NCBI GenBank assembly: GCA_005779435.1
Contig: SXJH01000142.1
Coordinates: forward strand, 1-16,225
DNA: 16,225 nucleotides
DNA from: Nitrosomonas sp.
GTDB lineage: Bacteria; Pseudomonadota; Gammaproteobacteria; Burkholderiales; Nitrosomonadaceae
Direction: 5' to 3'
Shown here: one piece after another, positions 7,704-15,364 of the stretch
Layout: each line of letters begins with the position of its first letter
Numbering within the stretch: position 1 is the stretch's first letter
The notes under the pieces: model-generated
Database searches by the model: none
What the model saw: the letters and a program-made list of their open reading frames with translations, nothing else
What the model was told of the DNA's origin: nothing
Translations under genes and position numbers: made by a program

Positions 7704-8738
7704 ATGCACAAGCGAATTATAGCGTCGATTTTATTCCTAAGCCTGTTTTCTGCAGTTGCCGTCCAAGCCGACGACACGTTGTTGCGCAGCGATACGCCGG
7801 ATCGGCATGTGGTCGTGCCCGGCGATACGCTATGGGGAATCGCATCGCGATTTCTGAAAGATCCATGGCGTTGGCCTGAAATTTGGGGATTCAATCGCGA
7901 GCAAATTAAAAATCCGCATAAAATCTATCCCGGCGATATCGTTATCCTGGAAAGATTGCCGCACGGCAGCCGTCTGCGTCTTGCGGACGACAGCGACGAG
8001 CTGAGGACGGTCAAATTATCGCCGCAGATCCGAACCGAGCAGTCCAGTCTAGCGGCAATTCCCAGTATTCCTGCAGCGGCAATCGAGCCGTTTTTGAGTC
8101 AACCGATCGTGATCGAAAAAAACGGTTTGGATAACGCGCCCTATATTGTTAGCGCCAGCGAAGGGCGTACGGTTCTGAGCACCGGCAATAAAGCGTATGT
8201 CAGCGGATTGCCGGAAGATAAGGGGATGACTTGGCAGGTGTTTCGTCCCGGCAAAGCGTTGAAAGACCCGGATCAAAAAGATCGGGTGCTCGGTTACGAA
8301 GCCGTCTACTTAGGAAATGCCAAAGTCGATGCTTTTGCGGAGATCAGTACGTTAACGATTACGCGCGCCGTAGAAGAAATACTCAAAGGCGATCGTTTGA
8401 TTCCGGCGCCGGATATCGCTTTCAATAATTATGTACCGCATGCGCCGGATTTTTCAGTCTCCGGGCGCATTGTCTCGGTGTACGGCGGTGTTACGGAAAT
8501 CGGTCATGGCGGTATCGTCGCTTTGAGTAAGGGCGAGCAAGACGGTTTGGAGTTGGGGCATGTGCTCGCCATTTACCGCAAAAGCCAAGCCAAGTCGCTG
8601 GAAGGAAAAGTGGTGCAATTGCCGGAAGAAAGAATCGGTCTGGTTTTCGTTTTTCGTGTGTTCGATAAGATTTCCTATGCGCTGGTTGTGCAAAGTACGA
8701 GTCCGATCAAAGTTCTGGATGCGGTCAAAACGCCTTGA
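7704..8738 (+). CDS. Exported LysM-domain protein
   Basis: A 344-residue protein with a signal peptide (positive MHKR, hydrophobic core to about residue 20, likely cleavage after VQA at 20-22) and one LysM domain at about 35-82, starting VVVPGDTLWGIASRFL and ending KIYPGDIVIL. LysM domains bind the glycan of peptidoglycan, so the protein is probably periplasmic and held to the cell wall. The remaining 260 residues show no catalytic motif that I know. Similar LysM proteins are regularly found between def and dprA in Betaproteobacteria, but their role is unsettled. Start: an upstream in-frame ATG exists at 7674, but it has no ribosome site and would put ten extra residues before the signal peptide. 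ATG 7704 has GGGG six bases upstream and gives a normal leader. dprA follows after 12 bases. Confidence 0.85.
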   Translation: MHKRIIASILFLSLFSAVAVQADDTLLRSDTPDRHVVVPGDTLWGIASRFLKDPWRWPEIWGFNREQIKNPHKIYPGDIVILERLPHGSRLRLADDSDELRTVKLSPQIRTEQSSLAAIPSIPAAAIEPFLSQPIVIEKNGLDNAPYIVSASEGRTVLSTGNKAYVSGLPEDKGMTWQVFRPGKALKDPDQKDRVLGYEAVYLGNAKVDAFAEISTLTITRAVEEILKGDRLIPAPDIAFNNYVPHAPDFSVSGRIVSVYGGVTEIGHGGIVALSKGEQDGLELGHVLAIYRKSQAKSLEGKVVQLPEERIGLVFVFRVFDKISYALVVQSTSPIKVLDAVKTP

Positions 8739-8750
8739 GATGACGGTTTC

Positions 8751-9848
8751 ATGAAATATACGCCGGATCTTGAATCCTGGTTGCATCTTCATCTCGTCGA
8801 AGGTTTGGGCGGTGAGTCCTTGCGCAGGCTGTTGGTCGCTTTTGGCAATCCCGCCGCCATTTTATCGGCTTCCGCCGCCGCGCTGGAGCGTATCGTGAAA
8901 GAATCCGTGGCAAAACGCATTAAGCAAGGCGCGGATCGAGATAAAATAGACGCCGTATTCAAATGGCTGGACAATCCGGTGAATGCTGTCATTACTTTGG
9001 CCGACGGCGATTATCCGCCGCAATTGCTCAATATCCCCGATCCGCCGCCTTTGCTCTATTTCAAAGGGCGGCGCGAGTTGTTGCAATTCCCGTCCTTGGC
9101 CGTCGTCGGCAGTCGCAATGCCACGCCGCAAGGATTGCTGAATGCCGAAGCTTTTTCCGAATCCGCAAGCGATGCCGGTCTTTGCATTGTCAGCGGAATG
9201 GCGCTCGGCATCGATACTGCCGCGCATCATGGCGGATTGCGCGGTCGTGCCGCCAGTATCGCCGTTGTCGGCACCGGATTGGATATCGTTTATCCGGCAA
9301 AAAACCATCCGTTAGCGCATAAGTTGGCGAAAGAGGGCGCACTGATTTCCGAGTTTCCGCTCGGAACGCCGGCAATCGGCAGGAACTTTCCGCGCAGAAA
9401 TCGCATCATTAGCGGCATGAGCCATGGCTGCCTGGTCATCGAAGCGGCATTGCAAAGCGGGTCGCTGATTACAGCTCGTCAAGCGTTGGAACAAGGACGC
9501 GAGGTCATGGCAATTCCAGGATCGATACATTCGCCGTTGTCGAAGGGATGCCATGCGCTGATTAAGCAAGGCGCAAAACTGGTGGAAAATACGCAGGACA
9601 TACTGGATGAATTAAACTGCGTGCCGCTTGGACAACGCAAACCATCCCAAGACAATGCAGGCGCTACCGATGCAGCGGCTGAAAATATCGCTTTACTCAA
9701 TTATCTTGGTTACGATGCCGTAGACATCGACACGTTGTGCGCACGCAGCGGCTTGACGGCAGAAGTAGTATCAGCCATGCTATTGACACTTGAGCTCGAC
9801 GGCCAAGTCAGCAGTTTACCGGGAGGGTGCTATCAACGAATCCAGTAA
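8751..9848 (+). CDS. dprA: DNA-processing protein DprA (Smf)
   Basis: DprA binds incoming single-stranded DNA during natural transformation and loads RecA on it. It is also kept in many bacteria not known to be competent. The 365 residues are of typical length. Residues 1 to about 75 form the helical N-terminal region. The Rossmann-like core carries VVGSRNATPQG (118-128), SGMALGIDTAAHHGG (148-162), GTGLDIVYPAKN (174-185), FPRRNRII (213-220) and GSLITARQALEQGR (237-250). Residues about 310-363 look like the C-terminal winged-helix (DprA_WH) domain. The gene starts 12 bases after the LysM gene and is probably co-transcribed with it and with smg. All expected core motifs are present. Confidence 0.95.
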   Translation: MKYTPDLESWLHLHLVEGLGGESLRRLLVAFGNPAAILSASAAALERIVKESVAKRIKQGADRDKIDAVFKWLDNPVNAVITLADGDYPPQLLNIPDPPPLLYFKGRRELLQFPSLAVVGSRNATPQGLLNAEAFSESASDAGLCIVSGMALGIDTAAHHGGLRGRAASIAVVGTGLDIVYPAKNHPLAHKLAKEGALISEFPLGTPAIGRNFPRRNRIISGMSHGCLVIEAALQSGSLITARQALEQGREVMAIPGSIHSPLSKGCHALIKQGAKLVENTQDILDELNCVPLGQRKPSQDNAGATDAAAENIALLNYLGYDAVDIDTLCARSGLTAEVVSAMLLTLELDGQVSSLPGGCYQRIQ

Positions 9849-9913
9849 CGCATTCCGATCGCTTGAGAAAACCTCTGTTTGTAAACGCAAAGCAACTTAT
9901 TAGAAGATTTATT

Positions 9914-10372
9914 ATGTTCGATATACTCGTGTTTTTATTTGAGAATTATTTTGATTCGGGAAATTATCCGGATTCGGCGACGCTGACGCGCAAACTTACC
10001 ATGGCCGGTTTTGCGGACGAGGACATCAGCGAAACGCTGAATTGGCTATCGGAACTGGCTCGTCACGATACCGGAAGTTATTCGGCCAGCTTGGCCGACA
10101 ACGATTCGTTTCGTTGTTATTCGGCCGATGAAATGGAGCGAATCGATAGCGAAGGACGGGGGTTTATTATTTTTCTGGAACAAAATGGCATCATCAATCC
10201 GCTGCAACGGGAATTGCTGATCGACCGCGTATTGGCGATGAATGAGAACTCACCCAGTATTGAAAAAATCAAATTGATTGTTTTAACCGAGCTTTGGATT
10301 CAGAATCAACTCACAGACGATGCCATACTGGAGAAGCTTTTGATCGTCAGTGACTCGCATTACCGGCATTGA
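9914..10372 (+). CDS. smg: Smg family protein (DUF494)
   Basis: Conserved proteobacterial protein of unknown biochemical role, usually encoded after dprA, as here. The 152 residues begin MFDILVFLFENYF, close to the start of E. coli Smg (157 residues). They continue with the family pattern of an acidic, helical protein, including AGFADEDISETLNWL and the region GRGFIIFLEQNGIINPLQRELLIDRVLAM. No membrane helix, signal peptide or catalytic motif is visible. Start: the frame stays open back to a GTG at 9827, but ATG 9914 matches the family N-terminus and has an AGAAG purine run about eight bases upstream. It follows dprA by 65 bases. Its constant link with dprA and topoisomerase genes hints at DNA handling, but that is inference. 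Confidence 0.9.
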   Translation: MFDILVFLFENYFDSGNYPDSATLTRKLTMAGFADEDISETLNWLSELARHDTGSYSASLADNDSFRCYSADEMERIDSEGRGFIIFLEQNGIINPLQRELLIDRVLAMNENSPSIEKIKLIVLTELWIQNQLTDDAILEKLLIVSDSHYRH

Positions 10373-10467
10373 TTTTTCGGTAATCTCGTTTGCTTTATCG
10401 ACAAACCGGCAAAAATTGAGCGCATGTTACCGCAGTTCGTACCTATGCCCGCAAACTTACAATTCCA

Positions 10468-10473
10468 TATAAC
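10468..10473 (+). promoter_or_regulatory. Possible -10 box upstream of topB
   Basis: In the 145-base gap between smg and topB, TATAAC (5 of 6 consensus bases) lies 45 bases before the topB ATG. The -35 position at 17 bases holds only a poor match (ATGCCC), so this is weak evidence for a separate topB promoter. Confidence 0.25.
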
Positions 10474-10517
10474 TTTAGCGCAATTATTGTCTATCAATGA
10501 TTGTTCACGGAAGACTC

Positions 10518-13028
10518 ATGACTAAGTCGTTGATCATTGCGGAAAAACCTTCTGTTGCGGCCGATATTGCACGCGTATTGGGAAATCTTACCAAGCATGC
10601 CGATTATTTTGAAAACGATCAGTATGTCGTATCGTCGGCAATCGGCCATTTGCTGGAGCTCGCCATTCCACAGGAATACGAAGTCAAGCGCGGTAAATGG
10701 AGTTTTGCCAACCTTCCGGTCATTCCGCCGCATTTCGATCTGAATCCGATCGAGAAAACATCGGCGCGCTTAAGCTTGTTGAGCAAGCTGATTAAGCGCA
10801 AGGATATCGATACGCTGATCAATGCGTGTGACGCGGGGCGCGAGGGCGAATTGATTTTCTACTATATCTTGCGTCATACCGGGTCCAATAAACCGGTTAA
10901 ACGGCTATGGCTACAGTCGATGACCCCCGATGCGATCCGTGATGGATTCACCAAATTGCTCGATAATTCCGAAGTGAAGTCGCTGGCGGAAGCTGCGGTA
11001 AGCCGCTCGGAATCCGATTGGCTGGTCGGTATCAATGGCACGCGCGCGATGACCGCGTTCAATTCGCAAGAAGGCGGATTTCATAAGACCACGGTAGGTC
11101 GTGTGCAAACCCCGACGCTGGCGATTTTGGTCGAGCGCGAAGAAAAAATTAAGAAATTCCGTCCGCAGGACTATTGGGAAATTCATGCTACGTTCGGTAC
11201 CGGTCAAGGCGATTATACCGGCAAGTGGTTCGACGAAAAATTCAACAAGGACAAGGTCAATCCGGAAGCCAAACCGGAACGGCTCTGGGAGCATAAAAAA
11301 GCCGAAGCCATCCGCGACAAATGCCAAGGAAGGCCGGGTGTCGTTACCGAGGAAAGCAAGCCGAGCAAGGAAATATGCCCGTTGCTATACGATTTGACCA
11401 GCTTGCAACGCGACGCCAACGGCCGCTTTGGATTTTCCGCCAAAACGACGCTCGGTCTCGCGCAAGCGTTATACGAGAAACATAAGGCATTGACGTATCC
11501 GAGAACCGATTCGCGAGCCTTGCCGGAAGATTATATCGCTACCGTCAAAGAGGCCCTGCAAAGCCTGCAAAACACCGGTTATGGAAAATTTGCGCAACAA
11601 ATTCTGACTGCGAACTGGGTTGTTCCGAATAAGCGTATTTTCAATAACGCCAAAATTTCCGACCACTTTGCCATTATTCCGACGGCAATCCATCCAACCA
11701 AACTCAACGAAGCGGAAGCGAAACTGTACGATCTGGTGACAAAGCGCTTTCTGGCGATTTTCTTTCCGGCTGCAGAATTCTTGCTGACTACCCGGATCAC
11801 GCGGGTTGAAGTCGAGCCTTTTAAAACCGAAGGCAAGGTCATGATCAGTCCCGGCTGGCGCGTCGTTTACGGTCAGGCGGCCAAGTTGGACGATCAAGAC
11901 GACGACACTACGCTGGTTGCCATTGCACCGGGCCAACCCGTTTCCACCGAATCGATCGACGTTGTCGCGAATCAAACCCGGCCTCCGGTCAGATTTAACG
12001 AAGCGACACTGCTTTCCGCCATGGAAGGCGCCGGCAAATTGGTGGAAGACGAGGAATTGCGCGCCGCCATGAGCGCAAAGGGTCTTGGCACACCGGCCAC
12101 TCGTGCGGCGATTATCGAAGGCTTGGTGTTGGAAAATTACATTCAGCGGGTAGGGCGGGAACTGCACCCGACCGCTAAAGCTTTTTCGTTGATCACGCTA
12201 TTGCGCGGCCTCAAGATTCCCGAGTTGATTTCACCCGAATTGACCGGCAACTGGGAATTTCAGCTACGGCAAATCGAACAGGGCAATCTCCAGCGCGCCG
12301 CATTTATGGAAAAAATTGCAGACATGACGCGCCATATCGTCGAGCAAGCCAAAACGCATCGCGGCGAAACAATCGACGGCGATTTTTCGGTTTTGAAATC
12401 GCCCTGTCCAAAATGCGGCGGGGTTGTGCATGAAACGTACAAAAAATTTCAATGCCAGCAATGCGATTTTGCGCTCTGGAAGATACTTGCTGGGCGCCAG
12501 TTCGAAGTCGACGAAATGGAAACCTTGATCACGCAGAGCGAAGTGGGTCCCTTGCAAGGATTTCGCAGCAAAATGGGGCATTTGTTCAATGCCATCATCC
12601 GGCTGACCGATACGTTCGAAATGAAATTCGACTTCGGTAATAACGACGAGCAGCAGGAGGAAGTCGATTTCAGCGGTCAAATATCGCTGGGTAAATGCCC
12701 GAAATGCGACCATGCGGTTTACGAACATGGCTTGTATTATAGCTGCGAGAAATCGGTAGGCGCCGCGCGAACTTGCGATTTCAAAACCGGAAAAATCATA
12801 CTGAATCGTCCGATCGAGCGCGAACAAATCGCCAAATTGCTCGAAACCGGGAAAACCGATTTGCTGACAAAATTCATTTCCAAGAAAGGCAGACCATTCT
12901 CGGCTTATTTGGTAAGGAATGCCGATGGAAAAATCGGCTTCGAATTTGAACCGCGCAAACCTAAAACCGCCGAAACAAAATCCAAAACAAAATCCAAAAC
13001 CAAAACGGCCAAGAAAGCCGCCGGATAG
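10518..13028 (+). CDS. topB: DNA topoisomerase III
   Basis: Type IA topoisomerase that cuts and passes single DNA strands, mainly decatenating and resolving recombination or replication intermediates. In the 836 residues, the TOPRIM domain has IIAEKPSVA with E9 and the metal site DAGREGE at 105-111. The catalytic tyrosine is Y327 in ALTYPRTDSRALP. The core continues with the toroid region including GLGTPATRAAIIEGL (522-536). The C-terminal part has a CxxC-x12-CxxC zinc ribbon (C630, C633, C646, C649) and a second cysteine cluster (C727, C730, C743, C753), then a lysine/threonine-rich tail (813-836). The motif DAGREGE and the order of domains point to TopB rather than TopA. Start: ATG 10518 gives MTKSLIIAEKPS and has GGAAG (10509-10513) four bases upstream; an in-frame start at 10497 is less likely. 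It ends 18 bases from a convergent gene. Confidence 0.94.
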   Translation: MTKSLIIAEKPSVAADIARVLGNLTKHADYFENDQYVVSSAIGHLLELAIPQEYEVKRGKWSFANLPVIPPHFDLNPIEKTSARLSLLSKLIKRKDIDTLINACDAGREGELIFYYILRHTGSNKPVKRLWLQSMTPDAIRDGFTKLLDNSEVKSLAEAAVSRSESDWLVGINGTRAMTAFNSQEGGFHKTTVGRVQTPTLAILVEREEKIKKFRPQDYWEIHATFGTGQGDYTGKWFDEKFNKDKVNPEAKPERLWEHKKAEAIRDKCQGRPGVVTEESKPSKEICPLLYDLTSLQRDANGRFGFSAKTTLGLAQALYEKHKALTYPRTDSRALPEDYIATVKEALQSLQNTGYGKFAQQILTANWVVPNKRIFNNAKISDHFAIIPTAIHPTKLNEAEAKLYDLVTKRFLAIFFPAAEFLLTTRITRVEVEPFKTEGKVMISPGWRVVYGQAAKLDDQDDDTTLVAIAPGQPVSTESIDVVANQTRPPVRFNEATLLSAMEGAGKLVEDEELRAAMSAKGLGTPATRAAIIEGLVLENYIQRVGRELHPTAKAFSLITLLRGLKIPELISPELTGNWEFQLRQIEQGNLQRAAFMEKIADMTRHIVEQAKTHRGETIDGDFSVLKSPCPKCGGVVHETYKKFQCQQCDFALWKILAGRQFEVDEMETLITQSEVGPLQGFRSKMGHLFNAIIRLTDTFEMKFDFGNNDEQQEEVDFSGQISLGKCPKCDHAVYEHGLYYSCEKSVGAARTCDFKTGKIILNRPIEREQIAKLLETGKTDLLTKFISKKGRPFSAYLVRNADGKIGFEFEPRKPKTAETKSKTKSKTKTAKKAAG
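12975..12998 (+). repeat. 12-base direct repeat in the topB tail
   Basis: Two perfect copies of ACAAAATCCAAA (12975-12986 and 12987-12998), followed by a degenerate third, encode the repeated Thr-Lys-Ser-Lys of the basic C-terminal tail of topoisomerase III. In frame, so length change would not break the gene. Confidence 0.85.
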
Positions 13029-13043
13029 CAGGATTACCCGGCG
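13019..13043. terminator. Possible bidirectional stem-loop between topB and the convergent gene
   Basis: CGCCGG (13019-13024) and CCGGCG (13038-13043) form a perfect six-base GC stem with a 13-base loop that spans the topB stop codon (13026-13028). It lies exactly between two convergent genes, where a shared terminator is expected. The following T tract is poor in both directions, so a classical intrinsic terminator is doubtful. Confidence 0.35.
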
Positions 13044-13046
13044 TTA

Positions 13047-13697
13047 TCATTCCAGCCGGAATTCGATATTGGCGCTGGGCGTTAATATTTGGGGCAGATC
13101 CAGCAATTCGTTGTTGAAGGAAGGCAGTACCGTTTCAAGAAAGGGGATAGTCGAGTTCGTCGATCCGCTGGTTTGCGTATATCCTCGATTCCGAACGGAT
13201 TTTCTTAAAACGAATTGCGATGTTGACGGATTGAATGCAAAGATCAGCGTATAGGTATAAGCAAAAATCCGGCTGGTATTGAATGACGAAAATGGCGCTC
13301 TTGCAAAACTCAAGTCGGTGTACAGCGCGTTGATGACGACAATCAAATCGTGACCGTTAAAATGCGCGGTTGCATTGGCCGATGCTATCGGTTGCGGCAA
13401 ACCGTCAACCGCCGGGATTCCGGAATAACCCAGCGAAGTTTCGCTATCGATGCAGACTGCGCTGTTGTTGTTGATAAAACGCGGAATTCCACCGGTTACG
13501 CGCAAACGATATAAACCGTCTCCCGCATCTTCGATCACTTCGAATCTGCTTTGAACCGGTGTGCCTTGCGGCGTCGGGTCATCCGGATTCGCGCTATTCA
13601 GACATTGGAATCCATCGTATACAATGCTGATCCCCCAAGCAGCGCCGTGCGCCAAGTAAAGGGATATTATGACGATCAGTGCCTGCACTATTTTCAT
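13047..13697 (-). CDS. Unrecognised exported protein
   Basis: I do not recognise this 216-residue protein. It begins with a clear signal peptide (MKIVQALIVIISLYLAHGAA, cleavage probably near residues 18-22) and so is likely periplasmic or secreted. The mature part is low in lysine, rich in Ser, Asn, Thr and aromatic residues, probably mostly beta structure, and has exactly two cysteines (C32 and C82) that could form a disulfide bond. There is no lipobox, no second membrane helix, no C-terminal sorting tag and no catalytic motif that I know. Start: the frame is open to 13793, but ATG 13697 gives the signal peptide and has a GGGGT ribosome-like site. The longer version would run through the start of the divergent peroxiredoxin gene. 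It is a single-gene leftward unit between topB and that gene. The start codon lies in an inverted repeat. Confidence 0.7.
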   Translation of the reverse strand: MKIVQALIVIISLYLAHGAAWGISIVYDGFQCLNSANPDDPTPQGTPVQSRFEVIEDAGDGLYRLRVTGGIPRFINNNSAVCIDSETSLGYSGIPAVDGLPQPIASANATAHFNGHDLIVVINALYTDLSFARAPFSSFNTSRIFAYTYTLIFAFNPSTSQFVLRKSVRNRGYTQTSGSTNSTIPFLETVLPSFNNELLDLPQILTPSANIEFRLE

Positions 13698-13725
13698 TTT
13701 GTTACCCCGGGGATTCGAACAAAAT
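13696..13725. repeat. Inverted repeat over the start of the unrecognised exported gene
   Basis: Perfect eight-base arms, ATTTTGTT (13696-13703) and AACAAAAT (13718-13725), surround an inner palindrome CCCCGGGG (13705-13712). In the minus-strand transcript the right arm runs into the ATG and the GGGG part is the presumed ribosome site, so folding could hide both. It could equally be a protein-binding site. Confidence 0.55.
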
Positions 13726-13729
13726 ACAT

Positions 13730-13758
13730 ATTTTATCAATGCCGCCGATAACTCATAA
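13730..13758 (-). promoter_or_regulatory. Possible promoter of the unrecognised exported gene
   Basis: On the minus strand a -10 box TAAAAT (13730-13735, 5 of 6) lies 17 bases from a weak -35 box TTATGA (13753-13758, 3 of 6). The transcript would start near 13723, at the outer edge of the inverted repeat, giving a leader of about 26 bases. Confidence 0.3.
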
Positions 13759-13773
13759 GGACAAACAGACATC

Positions 13774-14346
13774 ATGGAATGGCTTATTCTCATCTTACTT
13801 GCCGTTACGCTCGGATTATTGTACGGCTATTTTTCCCAAGACAGAAGCACGCTCAAAGCGGGACAACCGGCACCCGATTTCACATTGCCCGATCAGCATG
13901 GCGGCATGCGCAGCTTGAACGATTTTCGCGGCAAGTGGCTGGCGTTATATTTTTACCCGAAAGACGATACGCCGGGTTGTACCAAGCAAGCGTGCAGTTT
14001 CCGCGATGAATTGCAGGGAATAACCGATCTTGGTGCGGCGGTAATCGGTATCAGTGTCGACAACACCGGCAGCCATGCCGATTTCGCCGCAAAATACCGG
14101 CTCGAATTCCCATTGCTGGCGGACACTGCCGCAGAAGTTGCTGCACGCTATCATTCGCTGATCCGTTTCGGTCCGGTCAAATTTGCGCGGCGCAATACTT
14201 TCCTGATCGATCCCGAAGGAAAGATCGCGTGCATTTATCTGTCGGTCAGTCCAACGCGCAATTCTTCCGATGTGATGGCGGATTTAAAGCAGTTGCAGAC
14301 CGCTAAAAAGTCCGTCGCAACCATGCATGCGCCAACAGAATCATGA
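13774..14346 (+). CDS. Bcp/PrxQ-type peroxiredoxin with N-terminal membrane anchor
   Basis: Thiol peroxidase that reduces hydrogen peroxide and organic peroxides with electrons from a thioredoxin-like partner. The AhpC/TSA fold occupies about residues 28-178: APDFTLPDQHG, then YPKDDTPGCTKQAC with peroxidatic C69 and a resolving C74 five residues later, the atypical two-cysteine arrangement of Bcp/PrxQ. FARRNTFLIDPEGKI near 147-161 carries the conserved active-site arginine region. Unlike classical Bcp (about 155 residues, soluble), this 190-residue protein begins with one hydrophobic helix (WLILILLAVTLGLLYGYF, 3-20) without a clear cleavage site. It is probably tethered to the inner membrane, with the domain on an undecided side. 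The start ATG 13774 has only a distant AAGGA site. Its last 44 bases overlap the end of lptG on the other strand. Confidence 0.88.
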   Translation: MEWLILILLAVTLGLLYGYFSQDRSTLKAGQPAPDFTLPDQHGGMRSLNDFRGKWLALYFYPKDDTPGCTKQACSFRDELQGITDLGAAVIGISVDNTGSHADFAAKYRLEFPLLADTAAEVAARYHSLIRFGPVKFARRNTFLIDPEGKIACIYLSVSPTRNSSDVMADLKQLQTAKKSVATMHAPTES

Positions 14347-15364
14347 TAGCGCCCGGCATGAGCGCGACCATCGCCGGGTTGAGGTGCAGGATGAGACCGG
14401 CATTGGCGACGATTTGATCGAGCAAATACACCGCAATGCCGATCAGCGCGGCGAGAACCAGTTTGTTGCTGAGCCCGCTGCGGATCGATCCGAATACGAA
14501 CGGAATCGAGAGCAGCAGCATCGCAACCGTCATCAGTGCGCTGCCGACTTTACGCCATAGCGCCAACGCATAGGAATCCGCGTCCTGGCCGGTGCTGCGC
14601 AGGAATTCCACATGCCGGAACAATTCCATCGGCGATAGGCTTTCCGGCGGTTTGGTCAGGGTGGCGATGTCGTCTGGATTGACAAACGAATGCCAGCGCA
14701 GCGTATCCATTCTTTCCGGCAGAATTCGATCGCCGGCGAATGTTCTGACGGTGACATGATGCAGCTCCCATATATCGTCGTCGATAATATCCGCGTACTG
14801 TGCCAGCGTGTGCGAATGCAAAAAACCCGCATCGTTCAAATGCAGAATTTCAATATCGGCGGCTTTTCTCGGATGGACGATTTGGCCGATGCGCAGGATA
14901 TTCAGCTCGTTTCGCGTCCAGACGCCAAGGTTTTTTCCAAGTTCGACACTCAGTTCCAGCGCGTTGGCCCGGTAGGCAATGGCTTGTTGTTGCAATTGCG
15001 GCGCGGTGAATTGTTCCAGCACCGCAACGCCGGTTAACAACACGATACCCACGCCAAGTGGCGCAAGACTGATGCGCCACGGCGACAAGCCTGCCACGCG
15101 CATTGCGATCAGTTCCGAATGTACGGCCAGTTTTCCCAATGCGATGACAGTGCCGAGCAAGGCCACGAAAGGAGCGATTTGAATGAACCTGCGCGGCAGC
15201 AGCAGTGCGGTGTAATAAAAAGCGTCTTTTGCGCGGTAAGTGCCCTTGCCGACATCCTCCAATTGATCCAGCAAATCGAAAAAGCTGAACAACGGCAACA
15301 AAACCGCCGTGGCAATGGCAAAGCCGATCAGAACTTGATAGGCGATATAGCGATAAACAATCAT
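14303..15364 (-). CDS. lptG: LPS export permease LptG
   Basis: Inner-membrane permease that with LptF and the ATPase LptB extracts lipopolysaccharide from the membrane and pushes it to the periplasmic bridge LptC-LptA-LptD. The 353 residues match the YjgP/YjgQ family: three N-terminal helices at about 8-28, 58-77 and 95-115, a periplasmic jellyroll domain of about 150 residues, and three C-terminal helices at about 265-285, 298-315 and 325-348. Typical segments are SELIAMRVAGLSPWRI (cytoplasmic coupling region) and NPDDIATLTKPPESLSPMEL. Start: ATG 15364, giving MIVYRYIAYQVLIGF, overlaps the lptF TGA in an ATGA junction, so the two are coupled; the longer open frame to 15445 lies inside lptF. 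The 3' end overlaps the convergent peroxiredoxin gene. Downstream position and its N-terminus favour LptG over LptF. Confidence 0.93.
   Translation of the reverse strand: MIVYRYIAYQVLIGFAIATAVLLPLFSFFDLLDQLEDVGKGTYRAKDAFYYTALLLPRRFIQIAPFVALLGTVIALGKLAVHSELIAMRVAGLSPWRISLAPLGVGIVLLTGVAVLEQFTAPQLQQQAIAYRANALELSVELGKNLGVWTRNELNILRIGQIVHPRKAADIEILHLNDAGFLHSHTLAQYADIIDDDIWELHHVTVRTFAGDRILPERMDTLRWHSFVNPDDIATLTKPPESLSPMELFRHVEFLRSTGQDADSYALALWRKVGSALMTVAMLLLSIPFVFGSIRSGLSNKLVLAALIGIAVYLLDQIVANAGLILHLNPAMVALMPGAIMILLAHAWLRRTF

Noticed and set aside
11469..12167. Minus-strand open frame of 232 codons opposite topB
   Set aside because: Long but entirely inside the topB coding region; composition (many Arg, Gln, Phe, Gly) is typical of a reverse-strand shadow and no start signal is seen.
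13705..13722. Minus-strand GTTCGAATCCCC looks like the T-loop and 3' stem of a tRNA
   Set aside because: The bases before it do not pair with the 3' side and no anticodon or acceptor stem is present nearby, so it is chance likeness.
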